From: Furfurilactobacillus rossiae DSM 15814
GTDB taxonomy: Bacteria; Bacillota; Bacilli; Lactobacillales; Lactobacillaceae
DNA: 64,000 nt
NCBI RefSeq assembly: GCF_000428925.1
Contig: NZ_AUAW01000001.1
Coordinates: 186,001-250,000, forward strand
Direction: 5' to 3'
The position numbers and the translations under genes are program-made. A model generated the notes under the pieces. That model searched no databases and was not told where the DNA came from. It was given only the letters and a program-made list of their open reading frames with translations. Positions within the stretch are counted from its first letter, which is position 1, and each line of letters begins with the position of its first letter. Shown here one piece after another: positions 46,093 to 55,873 of the stretch.

Positions 46093-46178
46093 CATACACA
46101 AATGCTTTATCATGCTTAGCGGGTCTTTGCCTACTGCAACAAACAGAGTAGAATGAAACAAGGATCATAATTTCAACA

Positions 46179-46207
46179 TTGGAAACGCTGAGAATAAGAT
46201 GTAAAAC
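46179..46207 (+). promoter_or_regulatory. Probable promoter of the dinG-type gene
   Basis: TTGGAA, 17 bp and TAAAAC, about 40 bp before the start codon. Confidence 0.45.
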
Positions 46208-46246
46208 CGGTGTTGTCATTATTTAGTAGAAAGGTATTCAGACTTA

Positions 46247-49054
46247 ATGGATAAAGACACAACTTACGCCGTCGTTGATATTGAAACGACTGGCACCAGC
46301 GTAAAAGATGGCGATCGCGTCATCCAGATTGGCTGCGCGTTTGTTAAACACGGTAAGGTCGTCAATCAATATAGTACGAAAATTAATCCGGGAAAATCAA
46401 TTCCAAGCGCCATTACACATTTAACCAGCATTACGAATCGTGATGTTGCGAGCGCTCCTTTTTTCGATGATATTGCAGCATCCTTTTATGCCATGCTTCA
46501 AGGCACGGTCTTTGTTGCACACAACGTGAACTTTGATTTTCCTTTTTTAAATGCCGAATTTGCCAGAGTGGGGTATCCGGCGCTTCAAATCGAAGCGATT
46601 GATACGGTGACGTTGACCCAAATTTTATTTCCGACGCTGCCAAGTTTCCGTTTGCGGGATTTGAGCGCTCATTTTCATATTGAGCATGATCAGCCACATA
46701 CGGCCGACTCAGACGCAGATGCAACAGCTGTTTTGTTAATTAAATTATTGGATAAACTGCACCAGCTACCGATTAATACACTACGTCAATTGACCAACTT
46801 AAACCTGTCATTACCACAGGACACAACGGCAGTTTTTAACGTTGCCTTAGAGGAAGCACGTCATCATCCCAGCAAATTACCAGCTGGCGAATATGTTCGT
46901 GATCGGTTGGTGCTTCATGAGGCCACACCAATTAAGGCAGTCGATTTGGGACAGCCACAAGCTTACCCGAAGTCAAAAGCATCAAAACAGAAATTATGGG
47001 GCACCAAAATTAGTTGGCGAGATCCGCAAGCCAAAATGATGAATCAAATTTTCAATAACTACAGTCATGAAAACACTAAAAATTTGATTATTGAGGCGCC
47101 GACAGGTATTGGTAAAACGTTGGGGTATGCGGTGCCATTTGCTTACCTATCGCAAACGGGCCAATCGACGGTCATTTCAACCCAAACCACGCTATTGCAA
47201 GGCCAATTTATGCAAGAGACATTGCCACAATTACAAGACATGTTACCGTTTGACCTCAATGTGGTGGCTGTTAAAGGCAATCAACACTATCTTGATTTAA
47301 ACCGGTTCGCAGATACATTGACCGTACCGGAACATTCTCAACAGAGTCAATTTCTTAAAGCACGTATTTTGGTTTGGTTGCTACAAACTGAAACTGGTGA
47401 CTTGGATGAACTACATTTAACGTCTTATCGAGCACAACTGTTTGAAGAAGTTTGCCATCGCGGTCTAAAAACCATTAAACCAAGTGATCCTTTTTATGAA
47501 GACGATTATTTGCGACGTTTAGACCATCGTATTCGTCAGGCAAACCTAATTATTGTTAATCACGCGTACTTAACGCAACATGCCGATCAACTGGACACAT
47601 TGCTTAATAAGCCATATTTGTTAGTTGATGAGGCCCAGCACTTGCCAGATGTCGCTGTCAATCAACATCGCAATACAGTTCGTTTTCACGATTTGGTTTC
47701 ATTGTTACACCACGCGCAGGCAAACATTTTTAATCAACATGATCATCATCTGACTGAGATGTTTAGCGAGGATGCTGTGGCCGTTACGCAATTGCGGTCA
47801 TTGTCTAACACCTTGATTAAACTAGATGCAGATTTAGATCAATTTGGTCACTCCATGTATCGACAATTCTTACTGAGTGCCCAAGTTAGTGCGCGGGGTC
47901 AACGCATTGTCGAACAGTTGATTGATAATCGTCAACTCAAACAACTGATGAATGATGATAAGGGTGCTTTTACGACACTAATGAACGGTCAAATAGCGTT
48001 AACAACGGCGCTGACAAAGTTGCAACAGCGGTTTACGGTCCAGTCAAAAAAGTGGTTAAATTCGGATGCAGCGTTGATGCATGAATTTGCAGGCACTGTG
48101 GGGCGAATCACAGACTTGCTGGCCCAACTTGATGCTTTCAAGACTCAGTTAAACGATCAAGAAATCGCTAACGTATACTGGTTACGCCAAAATCAATATG
48201 GTGATTCGTCGAGCTTGGAGCTTAGCGGTGGCCTGTTGCTTGCAACTGGCTGGCTTCGTCAAAATGTTTATGCGCATTTTAAACAACCGACGTTCACAGG
48301 GGCCACGTTATTTACATCCTCCAGAGCAAATTACCTAATTGATCAGTTAGACTTGGATCGGCAAGAAACGGCTACCAAACGGCTTGCAGAGCGTTTTGAT
48401 TACGCATCACAGGCACGGTTGTTTGTTGCGACCGATGCACCAGCGATTAATCTTAACCATCCTGATGAGCAAATTCATTACTGGGATTCAACAATTGCAA
48501 GGCTTGTCCAAACGACCAGCCGTCAAACATTAGTCCTGTTTAATTCGCTAGCAGCAGTTAGCGCTGTTTACGAGGCTTTGACACACGGTCTGCTACCAGA
48601 GAACCATACTGTATACGCACAAGGGGTTACCGGTAGTCGTGAAAAGAATTTAAAACGATTTACGACCGAAAATAGCGCCGTTTTGTTGGGGGCCGCCAGT
48701 TACTGGGAAGGTATTGATTTACCTAAGGATGCGTTGGAATTAGTTGTCATTACACGACTGCCGTTTGACGCACCAACGGACTTACTGGTTGCTGCGACCA
48801 ATGCTCAGTTGGAAGCCAAGGGGCATAATCCGTTTTATTCCTCAGCCCTACCGAAGGCAACCTTACGTTTACGGCAAGGGATCGGCCGATTGATTCGCAC
48901 GGATAATGATCGTGGGGTCATTGTCGTGCTAGATCCACGGCTGATAACGAAACGTTACGGTGGTACCATGCAAAAGGCACTACCAGATGCATTGCCAGTG
49001 ATTCCCCAAGGAACGGCAGAAATCATCAAACAAACACAAAATTTCTTTAAATGA
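46247..49054 (+). CDS. dinG: Bifunctional DnaQ-type exonuclease / DinG-type helicase
   Basis: 935 residues. The N-terminal DEDD exonuclease (about 1-170) has VDIETTG, HNVNFDFPFL and HTADSDADATA. The helicase part has Walker A APTGIGKTLGYA near residue 287, DEAQ box LLVDEAQHLPD near 462, and C-terminal motifs YWEGIDLPKD and RQGIGRLIRT. This exonuclease-helicase fusion is typical of Gram-positive DinG; the iron-sulfur cluster of the E. coli enzyme is not apparent here. Its role is in DNA repair or processing. Divergent from mvaK1, it begins a run of genes conserved in Firmicutes (dinG-ypmB-asnS-dnaD). Confidence 0.94.
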   Translation: MDKDTTYAVVDIETTGTSVKDGDRVIQIGCAFVKHGKVVNQYSTKINPGKSIPSAITHLTSITNRDVASAPFFDDIAASFYAMLQGTVFVAHNVNFDFPFLNAEFARVGYPALQIEAIDTVTLTQILFPTLPSFRLRDLSAHFHIEHDQPHTADSDADATAVLLIKLLDKLHQLPINTLRQLTNLNLSLPQDTTAVFNVALEEARHHPSKLPAGEYVRDRLVLHEATPIKAVDLGQPQAYPKSKASKQKLWGTKISWRDPQAKMMNQIFNNYSHENTKNLIIEAPTGIGKTLGYAVPFAYLSQTGQSTVISTQTTLLQGQFMQETLPQLQDMLPFDLNVVAVKGNQHYLDLNRFADTLTVPEHSQQSQFLKARILVWLLQTETGDLDELHLTSYRAQLFEEVCHRGLKTIKPSDPFYEDDYLRRLDHRIRQANLIIVNHAYLTQHADQLDTLLNKPYLLVDEAQHLPDVAVNQHRNTVRFHDLVSLLHHAQANIFNQHDHHLTEMFSEDAVAVTQLRSLSNTLIKLDADLDQFGHSMYRQFLLSAQVSARGQRIVEQLIDNRQLKQLMNDDKGAFTTLMNGQIALTTALTKLQQRFTVQSKKWLNSDAALMHEFAGTVGRITDLLAQLDAFKTQLNDQEIANVYWLRQNQYGDSSSLELSGGLLLATGWLRQNVYAHFKQPTFTGATLFTSSRANYLIDQLDLDRQETATKRLAERFDYASQARLFVATDAPAINLNHPDEQIHYWDSTIARLVQTTSRQTLVLFNSLAAVSAVYEALTHGLLPENHTVYAQGVTGSREKNLKRFTTENSAVLLGAASYWEGIDLPKDALELVVITRLPFDAPTDLLVAATNAQLEAKGHNPFYSSALPKATLRLRQGIGRLIRTDNDRGVIVVLDPRLITKRYGGTMQKALPDALPVIPQGTAEIIKQTQNFFK

Positions 49055-49142
49055 CTAGTAGACCGTTGTTTGATTGGCGATGTTTGCTATAATTAATCAG
49101 GTTATTGACATTTTCGTGTTAACGGAACGAATGGAGGTTAGC

Positions 49143-49643
49143 ATGCAGCGAAAACAGCATCAGCAGCGCCAGTGGTCACAAATTATTTTATGGACCGTGC
49201 TAATCGTGGCCTTTATTGCTGGCAGCATTGGGATCATTTTTCACGAGGCCTTGAGACCAGCTAAAACTGCTGCGGGACAGACTGTTAGTATTGCACGTCA
49301 AAAAGGTATCAGTAATACCGGGGATTTTTTGACTTACAATCGGCAGCATACCTATTATTCGGTTAGCGGTCGCAATGCGAAAAATCAAGCGGTTTACGTT
49401 GTGGTGGCAAAGCAAAACGGGCAAACGAAGATTTTGAAGCAGTCCAATGGTACTTCAAAAACAGCGATTCTTCGCCAAGTTTGGCAAAAGAGCAATCCTA
49501 AAAAAGTGCTGAATATTGGTTTAGGTATTCGCAAGTCAGAACCTGTTTGGGAGGTTACCTACCTAAATCAGAAGGGCAACCTATGCTACGACTTAATTCG
49601 TTTTAAGGATGGCACCATGGTTCAATCCATTCAGAATCTATAA
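49143..49643 (+). CDS. TseB-like cell-wall regulator (YpmB, DUF5590)
   Basis: 166 residues from ATG 49143, behind a perfect GGAGG; a longer frame upstream lacks a ribosome binding site. One N-terminal membrane helix (about 12-34) precedes an extracellular region with the PepSY-like DUF5590 pattern (YSVSGRNAKNQAVYVVVAK and EPVWEVTYLN). In B. subtilis the homologue YpmB/TseB modulates PBP2A during elongation. It is located between dinG and asnS, as in Bacillus. Confidence 0.85.
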   Translation: MQRKQHQQRQWSQIILWTVLIVAFIAGSIGIIFHEALRPAKTAAGQTVSIARQKGISNTGDFLTYNRQHTYYSVSGRNAKNQAVYVVVAKQNGQTKILKQSNGTSKTAILRQVWQKSNPKKVLNIGLGIRKSEPVWEVTYLNQKGNLCYDLIRFKDGTMVQSIQNL

Positions 49644-49667
49644 TTTTAAACAAAAGGGGAAATTTCA

Positions 49668-50963
49668 GTGGAAACAATCAGCATCATTCACGCACCGGAA
49701 CACGTCGACGAAAAAGTTCGTATTGGTGTATGGCTTAGCAATAAACGCTCTAGCGGGAAGATTGCGTTTTTACAGCTTCGTGACGGGACAGCATTTTTTC
49801 AGGGTGTCTTAAGAAAAAATGACGTTAGCGAAGAAAAATTCAACGAAGCTAAAGAACTGCGCCAAGAAACGAGTTTGTATGTGACTGGGACAATTCATGA
49901 AGACAGTCGCTCCAAGTTTGGCTACGAAATGGAAATTGAAGATTTCGAAGTCGTTGGTGAAAGTGAAGACTATCCGATTACACCAAAAGAGCACGGCATC
50001 GATTTTCTGTTGGATCATCGTCATTTGTGGTTACGTTCTTCTAAGCCTCACGCTTTACTTAAAATCCGTAATGAAGTCATTCGCGCAACATTTGAATTCT
50101 TTAATGATCGTGACTTTATCAAGATTGACGCTCCACTGTTGACTGGTTCTGCACCAGAAGGCACGACTGAATTATTTAAGACAGACTATTTTGGACAGGA
50201 TGCCTTCCTGTCTCAAACTGGTCAACTGTATGAAGAAGCTGCAGCGATGGCATTTGGTCGGGTATTCTCATTTGGCCCTAGTTTCCGAGCAGAAAAATCG
50301 AAGACACGTCGTCATTTAACAGAATTTTGGATGATCGAACCAGAAATGGCGTGGATGCACCAGGAAGACAGTTTGGCTATTCAAGAACAATACATTGCCT
50401 TTTTAGTGCAGTCAGTAATCGATAACTGTCAAAGTGAATTAGCCGTTATTGGTCGTGATGTGGAAACGTTGAAGAAGTACACGCGGTTACCATATCCACG
50501 GATTTCTTACGATGATGCAATTAAGTTACTTCAAGAAAACGACTTCGATGTTGATTGGGGCGTTGACTTTGGATCACCTGAAGAAACATTCCTCGCTAAT
50601 CACTTTGATCAACCCGTGTTTGTCCTGAACTATCCCAAGGCAATCAAAGCGTTCTACATGAAGCGGCACCCAACCCGTGATGACGTGGTTATCTGTGCTG
50701 ACTTACTTGCGCCAGAAGGCTACGGCGAAATCATTGGTGGTTCTGAACGTGATACTGACTTTGATTACTTGCGTGACCGAATTGTGGAATCTGGCCAAGA
50801 TCCTAAGGATTACGATTGGTACCTCGATTTACGCAAATACGGTAGTGTTCCGCACTCTGGTTTCGGTTTGGGCCTTGAACGGTTCTTAACGTGGATCACA
50901 CTTCAAGATCACTTGCGTGAGACGATTCCATTCCCACGGATGATCAACCGGATTTACCCGTAA
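49668..50963 (+). CDS. asnS: Asparagine--tRNA ligase
   Basis: 431 residues from GTG 49668, behind AAAAGGGG. The N-terminal anticodon-binding OB domain ([20 protein letters not shown]) is followed by the class II core: motif 2 [19 protein letters not shown] and motif 3 [10 protein letters not shown]. The EMAW and GGSERDTDF region distinguishes asparaginyl from aspartyl enzymes. No T-box leader is present before it. Confidence 0.97.
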   Translation: METISIIHAPEHVDEKVRIGVWLSNKRSSGKIAFLQLRDGTAFFQGVLRKNDVSEEKFNEAKELRQETSLYVTGTIHEDSRSKFGYEMEIEDFEVVGESEDYPITPKEHGIDFLLDHRHLWLRSSKPHALLKIRNEVIRATFEFFNDRDFIKIDAPLLTGSAPEGTTELFKTDYFGQDAFLSQTGQLYEEAAAMAFGRVFSFGPSFRAEKSKTRRHLTEFWMIEPEMAWMHQEDSLAIQEQYIAFLVQSVIDNCQSELAVIGRDVETLKKYTRLPYPRISYDDAIKLLQENDFDVDWGVDFGSPEETFLANHFDQPVFVLNYPKAIKAFYMKRHPTRDDVVICADLLAPEGYGEIIGGSERDTDFDYLRDRIVESGQDPKDYDWYLDLRKYGSVPHSGFGLGLERFLTWITLQDHLRETIPFPRMINRIYP

Positions 50964-50983
50964 TTTTAAATGTATTTGTTAAA

Positions 50984-51020
50984 GTGGTTTTTGTGAGACA
51001 ATCTCATGAAAACCATTTTT
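50984..51020 (+). terminator. Probable terminator after asnS
   Basis: GGTTTTTGTGAGA pairs with TCTCATGAAAACC (with G-T pairs) around CAA, followed by ATTTTTA. Confidence 0.6.
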
Positions 51021-51103
51021 ATGTGTAGTGAGCGACGTTAATTGTTTTCAAAATACGAGGTGATCAGTCGCTAATTATCTGGATAGTGTTCAGGCACAAT
51101 TAC

Positions 51104-51112
51104 TGGTATAGT
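51104..51112 (+). promoter_or_regulatory. Extended -10 promoter of dnaD
   Basis: TGG-TATAGT 26 bp before the start codon; the -35 region is poor. Confidence 0.5.
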
Positions 51113-51137
51113 ACAGGAAGAAAAGAAGGTGCACGAA

Positions 51138-51863
51138 TTGGAAAATTTTGCGTCAGCTTTATTGCAGGCTGGTGAAACGACAATCAATAATTTAATTCTG
51201 ACTCATTATCGAGAATTAAATATGACTAACGAGGAACTGATTGTGTTTTTACAATATAAACGTTCTTTGGATCGTGGTATTGATTTTCCTGATGCAGAGG
51301 CCGTTGCAAACGTAATGGGCACCACTACTGCTGACGTTTATACGCAGTTGGATAATTTGCTCAAGAAGGATTTGTTGTTGATTGAGTCTAAAGCCGATGA
51401 GGCCGGCAAATTGCGTGATCGTTACGACTTTTCACCGCTGTACCAAAAGCTGGCTGCTTTGCCAGATACACTCAGCGGTGTGCATACAACCGCTGCTGCC
51501 GTATCTGCGCCAGATTCAAAGTCAGCTAGAGAAGATGTGTTTAACAAAATTGAGGTTGAGTTTGGCCGACCACTCAGTCCGACGGAGCTTCAAACAATCG
51601 CACGTTGGTTTGATGAAGACCATTTCAAACCTGAATTAATTCTAATTGCTTTACGTGAAGCAGTGCTAAACCAAGCTTATAGTTTGCGTTATATTGATCG
51701 AATTCTTCTCAGTTGGCGCCAGAAAAATTTAACTTCCGCGGGGCAGGTGGAAAAAGAATTATCACAAAGACGCACAAAACAGGCCACGCCGCCGGCACAG
51801 ACGACACCGAAGGGGCCAAGTATTCCCTTATTTAAGGTTTCAGAGCCACCGACACAATCGTAA
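51138..51863 (+). CDS. dnaD: DnaD-family replication protein
   Basis: 241 residues from TTG 51138, chosen because GAAGGTG lies 6 bp upstream; the in-frame GTG at 51129 overlaps that site. The N-terminal winged helix (about 10-90) is followed by the C-terminal DnaD-like domain (about 135-205) ending in the YIDRILLSWRQKNL motif, the conserved YxxxIxxxW for DNA binding. DnaD acts in replication initiation and restart with DnaA, DnaB and DnaI. Downstream of asnS as in B. subtilis. Confidence 0.93.
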   Translation: MENFASALLQAGETTINNLILTHYRELNMTNEELIVFLQYKRSLDRGIDFPDAEAVANVMGTTTADVYTQLDNLLKKDLLLIESKADEAGKLRDRYDFSPLYQKLAALPDTLSGVHTTAAAVSAPDSKSAREDVFNKIEVEFGRPLSPTELQTIARWFDEDHFKPELILIALREAVLNQAYSLRYIDRILLSWRQKNLTSAGQVEKELSQRRTKQATPPAQTTPKGPSIPLFKVSEPPTQS

Positions 51864-51869
51864 CAAATG

Positions 51870-51915
51870 AAAAGGGCACCTTTCTTAGTTTCTGACTAAG
51901 AGAGGTGCCCTTTTA
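51870..51915. terminator. Bidirectional terminator between dnaD and pbp1A
   Basis: AAAAGGGCACCT pairs with AGGTGCCCTTTT, with an inner CTTAG/CTAAG stem. Confidence 0.92.
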
Positions 51916-51942
51916 AAATCGGTTTAAATATAGTGGTATAGG

Positions 51943-54240
51943 TTAGTGACTACTGCTTTGACTATTGTTGCTTTCACTGTTTGATGAGCTATTGCTCTCG
52001 GAGTTACTACTCGATGAACTTGAGCTAGCGTCATTCGAAGAACTGTTGTCATTATTGCCGCCCTGAGTAGCATTGCTTTCAGATTCGCGGCTGGAAGCAG
52101 CATTATCGGACGTGCTTGAACTCGAATTGTTGTCTCGCGAGAAAGAAGAGAAGGAAACCATGGAGGATGAAGAACCAGTAGAGCTACTTTGATCCTTCTC
52201 ATTTAGATATTGTTTCCAGTCTGAACCAACTACGGCAAGTTCATCAACGCCGTTATGACGCACAACTTGTACACTGCTTGGACGAACCCAATTGTCATTG
52301 GATTGTGTTTGTGCCATGTACATTTGGAGGTTCTTGTAAATGGACTCTGCGATTGATAATTGTGCTGTTGTCATGTAATGATTTGGTTCATTTGGTTGAT
52401 CATAACCGGTCCAAACGGAGATGGAACTGTGTTGCGTATAACCGGAATACCAAGCATCCATAACAGCGCCGTCTGGAATGCCTGACACACTGCTTGGATA
52501 GCCTGACTGACCAGTTTTACCGGCCTGATATAAACCAGGAATTTGTGCGCCAGGGGCCCACGTAGCTGTTGGCACGCCCTTAAGCATATCCGTCAGCATG
52601 TATGCTGTTGCGGAAGTCATTGATCTGTGTGAGGCCACGTCGAACTTGTGGGTAACACCGTCAGCAGTAATGACTTTATTGACTAGATGAGGAGCGCGGT
52701 ATGTTCCGCCGTTCGCAATGGCACCAAAAGCTGCCGATTCCTGTTCACTGGAAACATAGGCACCGATCCCATTTGAATATTGCAAGGCTGATTTAAACTT
52801 CATGCCGTTTTGAGCCATAAATTCAGTTGCCCGGTTCAATCCGACTGCTTCCAATGTCCGAATGGCAGGAATGTTACGAGATTCAACCAACGCCTTACGC
52901 ATCGTTAAAGACCCTTGATACTTTTGATCCCAGTCATTTAGTTGAATGTTAGTCCCAGGATAATTGTACTTAGTGTCTTGAACGGTTTTAAACGTTGGCC
53001 ATTGTTTGTACTCGATGGCTGGACCATAATCCATAAATGGTTTGATGGTTGAACCGGAGGACCGATCCGTTTGTGTGGCTCGGTTTAATCCAAATGCAAC
53101 GTTTTGTTTTCGGCTACCAATCATGGCTGTGACAGCTCCGGTTTGAGGATCTGTCATCGTGACACCAACTTGAAGCAGGTCGCTAGGGAAGTCCACGTAC
53201 TTATCAGTGTTAACGATGTCGTATAACCGTTTCTGAGCGTTCATATTAAGGTTGGTGTAAACCTTAATGCCTTCCTTGTAAGGGTTGTAGCCTTTCTTTT
53301 CAACTTCTTTGATGACTTGTTGCAGATAAGCATCGAAAATTTTATCGTTCGAATCTGTACCATTAACAGTATGGTTAACGGACAATCCCGAAGAGATTGG
53401 GGTGTTGAGCCCATCCGTTAGTTGTTGTTTGCTGATAACTTTGTTTTCATACATTGCTCGTAACACTGTATCGCGTCGTTGCTTAGCATAACTGGGATGG
53501 GCCACTGGATCATAGTAGGTTGGCGACTGAGGCATTCCGGCAAGAACTGCTAATTCAGTGTAGTTAAGCTTCTTTAATGGCTGATTGTAATAGTATTTAG
53601 CGGCAGTAGCCATGCCGTAAACACCATTACCCATATAAACCTTGTTAATGTAGTACTCTAAGATCTGGTCTTTGGAATAATGTTTTTCCACGTAATAGGC
53701 TAGCGCGGCTTCTTGTGATTTACGTTTTAACGTACGGTCAGAAGCTGCTGTTGAGAAGACGGACAGTTTAACCAGTTGTTGCGTTAACGTTGATCCACCT
53801 TGTAATCCCAATGAACTACCGTGAATATTGGCCAATGTTGCACTAATGATTCGCATTGGATCAATTCCGAAGTGGTGTTTATAGAAGCGGCGGTCCTCAA
53901 TAGAAACAACTGATTGTTTCAATGTCGTTGGGATATCCTGCGAATGCACGTACGTCCGGTTTTGAGCACCTAAGTTTGAAATAACATTACCGCTGTCATC
54001 TAAAATTTCGGTGGAGTTTTGGCTAGTTAATTGTGCAGTCGTGATTTTGGGCGCGCTAGAAGCGTAGTAAGCAAACAATCCGCCACCTGCCAAGATACCC
54101 AGCAAAATAATACCAAGTAACCAGTATAAAATGGTTCGCCAAAGAGGTCGTCTTCGTTTGGGACCGGATGTTTGTAGACTGCCATCGTCGCCATGGTACC
54201 GGGCGATTCGTGACTGAGATTGATCATTATTGTCAGACAT
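51943..54240 (-). CDS. pbp1A: Penicillin-binding protein 1A
   Basis: 765 residues. A short cytoplasmic tail and one membrane helix (about 36-59) are followed by the GT51 glycosyltransferase (about 85-255, with EDRRFYKHHFG and GGSTLTQQLVKL) and the transpeptidase (about 345-620, with active-site SxxK as STIK in RSSGSTIKPF, SRN in VESRNIPA and KTG in AGKTGQSG). The last ~85 residues are a Ser/Asn-rich extracellular tail. It polymerises and cross-links peptidoglycan. It is 18 bp after recU on the same strand, the conserved Firmicutes pair. Confidence 0.97.
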   Translation of the reverse strand: MSDNNDQSQSRIARYHGDDGSLQTSGPKRRRPLWRTILYWLLGIILLGILAGGGLFAYYASSAPKITTAQLTSQNSTEILDDSGNVISNLGAQNRTYVHSQDIPTTLKQSVVSIEDRRFYKHHFGIDPMRIISATLANIHGSSLGLQGGSTLTQQLVKLSVFSTAASDRTLKRKSQEAALAYYVEKHYSKDQILEYYINKVYMGNGVYGMATAAKYYYNQPLKKLNYTELAVLAGMPQSPTYYDPVAHPSYAKQRRDTVLRAMYENKVISKQQLTDGLNTPISSGLSVNHTVNGTDSNDKIFDAYLQQVIKEVEKKGYNPYKEGIKVYTNLNMNAQKRLYDIVNTDKYVDFPSDLLQVGVTMTDPQTGAVTAMIGSRKQNVAFGLNRATQTDRSSGSTIKPFMDYGPAIEYKQWPTFKTVQDTKYNYPGTNIQLNDWDQKYQGSLTMRKALVESRNIPAIRTLEAVGLNRATEFMAQNGMKFKSALQYSNGIGAYVSSEQESAAFGAIANGGTYRAPHLVNKVITADGVTHKFDVASHRSMTSATAYMLTDMLKGVPTATWAPGAQIPGLYQAGKTGQSGYPSSVSGIPDGAVMDAWYSGYTQHSSISVWTGYDQPNEPNHYMTTAQLSIAESIYKNLQMYMAQTQSNDNWVRPSSVQVVRHNGVDELAVVGSDWKQYLNEKDQSSSTGSSSSMVSFSSFSRDNNSSSSTSDNAASSRESESNATQGGNNDNSSSNDASSSSSSSNSESNSSSNSESNNSQSSSH

Positions 54241-54258
54241 GTTGCTCTCCTTAAACAG

Positions 54259-54873
54259 TTACTTCTTTTTTGCAATCAGTGAATCGACTGCACTTAGGTA
54301 TGGAACTAGCGGATTAAGCTGAAAGGGAATTGAATATCCACTTGCTTCAATGTCCGCACGGGGGATCGATTTTCGGCCACCGTTTGCCTGATTGTCCCAA
54401 AACTTGAACAAGACAGAGGCTGGTAACAAGAACGTATCCCCTTCATTGGTGAATCGAATGATTGCAAAGCCAATCCCACCGGCCTGAACACAGGCACGTA
54501 GGTGTTCCACCTGATGCTCGTGGAAATTTTTTAGCGGGAAAGAAACTTTATTTTTCGTTTCCTTCGCATCAAAATCGATGTAGTGGCCTTGATACACACC
54601 ATTATAATCGGTTGTTGACGGATGCCTAAAGTAGGCTTCTTTAATCGTTGCAGCGGACCGTCTGGGGTAATCAACTTTCACAATCTGAACTGGCGTCGGC
54701 TTTTTATGAATCACCGCAATACCATTCGTCAGGTAATATTGATTACTTTCGTTTAGCTCCGCCTCCAAAGACATCCCACGATCACCATAATTTGTTCTGG
54801 TGCCGGTATGCGAGGGGGCAGACTGTTTTGCTGGTCCATGATAAGCTGCTCCGTTTGGGTAACGGATGTTCAC
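54259..54873 (-). CDS. recU: Holliday junction resolvase RecU
   Basis: 204 residues from GTG 54873; AAGGAG lies 10 bp upstream, whereas the in-frame GTG at 54885 is too close to it. Motifs: GTRTNYGDRGMSLEAELN at the start, then the nuclease site YQGHYIDFDAKETKNK (Asp, Glu and Lys of the PD-(D/E)XK fold). It resolves recombination junctions and takes part in chromosome segregation. Co-transcribed with pbp1A. Confidence 0.96.
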   Translation of the reverse strand: MNIRYPNGAAYHGPAKQSAPSHTGTRTNYGDRGMSLEAELNESNQYYLTNGIAVIHKKPTPVQIVKVDYPRRSAATIKEAYFRHPSTTDYNGVYQGHYIDFDAKETKNKVSFPLKNFHEHQVEHLRACVQAGGIGFAIIRFTNEGDTFLLPASVLFKFWDNQANGGRKSIPRADIEASGYSIPFQLNPLVPYLSAVDSLIAKKK

Positions 54874-55013
54874 AACAGACCACACTCCTTAGTTATGTGC
54901 AACAGCGTGCAAGAGCACAGACAATGATTGAATTTTAAATCTTTAAACATCTAAAATTTCCTACCACTACCAGACTTGCAGGCATTTTCGCCACACTTTC
55001 TTACATTGCTCCC

Positions 55014-55019
55014 ATTATA
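55014..55019 (-). promoter_or_regulatory. Promoter -10 of recU-pbp1A
   Basis: On the reverse strand a perfect TATAAT preceded by CTGA. The expected -35 position (55037-55042) does not match consensus and falls within the palindrome listed next. Confidence 0.6.
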
Positions 55020-55032
55020 TCAGATTTGCCGA

Positions 55033-55049
55033 ACAGTCTCCGAGACTGT
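55033..55049. promoter_or_regulatory. Perfect 17-bp palindrome, candidate operator in the recU/ypsA intergenic region
   Basis: ACAGTCTC-C-GAGACTGT, with two perfect 8-bp arms. It covers the -35 position of the recU-pbp1A promoter, where an activator or repressor would act. There is no T tract, so it is not a terminator. Confidence 0.55.
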
Positions 55050-55154
55050 AATGATGTTAACAAACCCGTAACTTATGTTTAATGTGTTTGTGATGAAAAA
55101 AAGCAATTTTTGACGAAAATGAACGGATTTTTACAGGAATTTGCGTCACAGACT

Positions 55155-55182
55155 TTGTTTATGGCAAAATGATATTTAAATT
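55155..55182 (+). promoter_or_regulatory. Probable promoter of ypsA
   Basis: TTGTTT, 16 bp and TAAATT, about 60 bp upstream of the ypsA start. Confidence 0.4.
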
Positions 55183-55244
55183 AAGGCTACTAATGTGAGT
55201 TTTTATTTATTGATTTTAACTAATTGGGAAGGACATTTACTAGT

Positions 55245-55805
55245 ATGAGTCGATTATGGGTTACTGGTTATCGTAGTTATGAACTCGGCGTATTTGGAAG
55301 TAAAGATCCCAAGCTCACAGTAATAAAGTATGCGCTCCGGCAAACGTTGACGAACCAAATTGACAATGGTGTTGACTGGGTAATTACGGGCGGTCAGCTG
55401 GGTGTTGAACAGTGGACGATCGAGGTTGTCAACGATCTTAAGGCTGATCACCCACAACTCAAGGTGGCCATGATGTTACCATTTGCTGAATTTGGACAGA
55501 ATTGGAATGAGAACAATCAGGCTCAGCTTGCGACGCTGCGTGAACGGGTTGATTTTTCAGATTCAGTTTCAAAACAATCTTATCAATCGCCGCAACAATT
55601 AAAAAATTATCAAGCCTTTATGCTTTCACATACAGATGCGGCACTTTTAGTATATGATATAGAACACGAGGGTAAGCCAACGTACGATTGCTTAGCTATC
55701 AAGGCTTTTAACGACCAGCATCCTTATGAAATGACCCTCATAGATTTTGACTGGTTGCAAGAGAGTGCCGATGAATATCAAGAAAATCATCGACAGTCAT
55801 TTTAA
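55245..55805 (+). CDS. ypsA: DUF1273 / SLOG-family protein YpsA
   Basis: 186 residues from ATG 55245, behind GGGAAGGA; the longer frame begins within that site. The start [17 protein letters not shown] and the GGQLGVEQW nucleotide-binding glycines are typical of YpsA. It is a Rossmann-like SLOG protein; in B. subtilis and S. aureus YpsA affects cell division, and the gene is next to gpsB, as here. The ligand is not established. Confidence 0.93.
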   Translation: MSRLWVTGYRSYELGVFGSKDPKLTVIKYALRQTLTNQIDNGVDWVITGGQLGVEQWTIEVVNDLKADHPQLKVAMMLPFAEFGQNWNENNQAQLATLRERVDFSDSVSKQSYQSPQQLKNYQAFMLSHTDAALLVYDIEHEGKPTYDCLAIKAFNDQHPYEMTLIDFDWLQESADEYQENHRQSF

Positions 55806-55873
55806 TTTTCGTCAACATGCGATACAATACTTAAAGTCGTGTTTCGACAGATAGATGATGAGGTGTAATGTTC

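Noticed and set aside
49609-49667. Possible T-box or other leader before asnS
   Set aside because: Only 24 bp separate it from the upstream gene and no T-box motif (TGGTACCGCG) or specifier structure is present.
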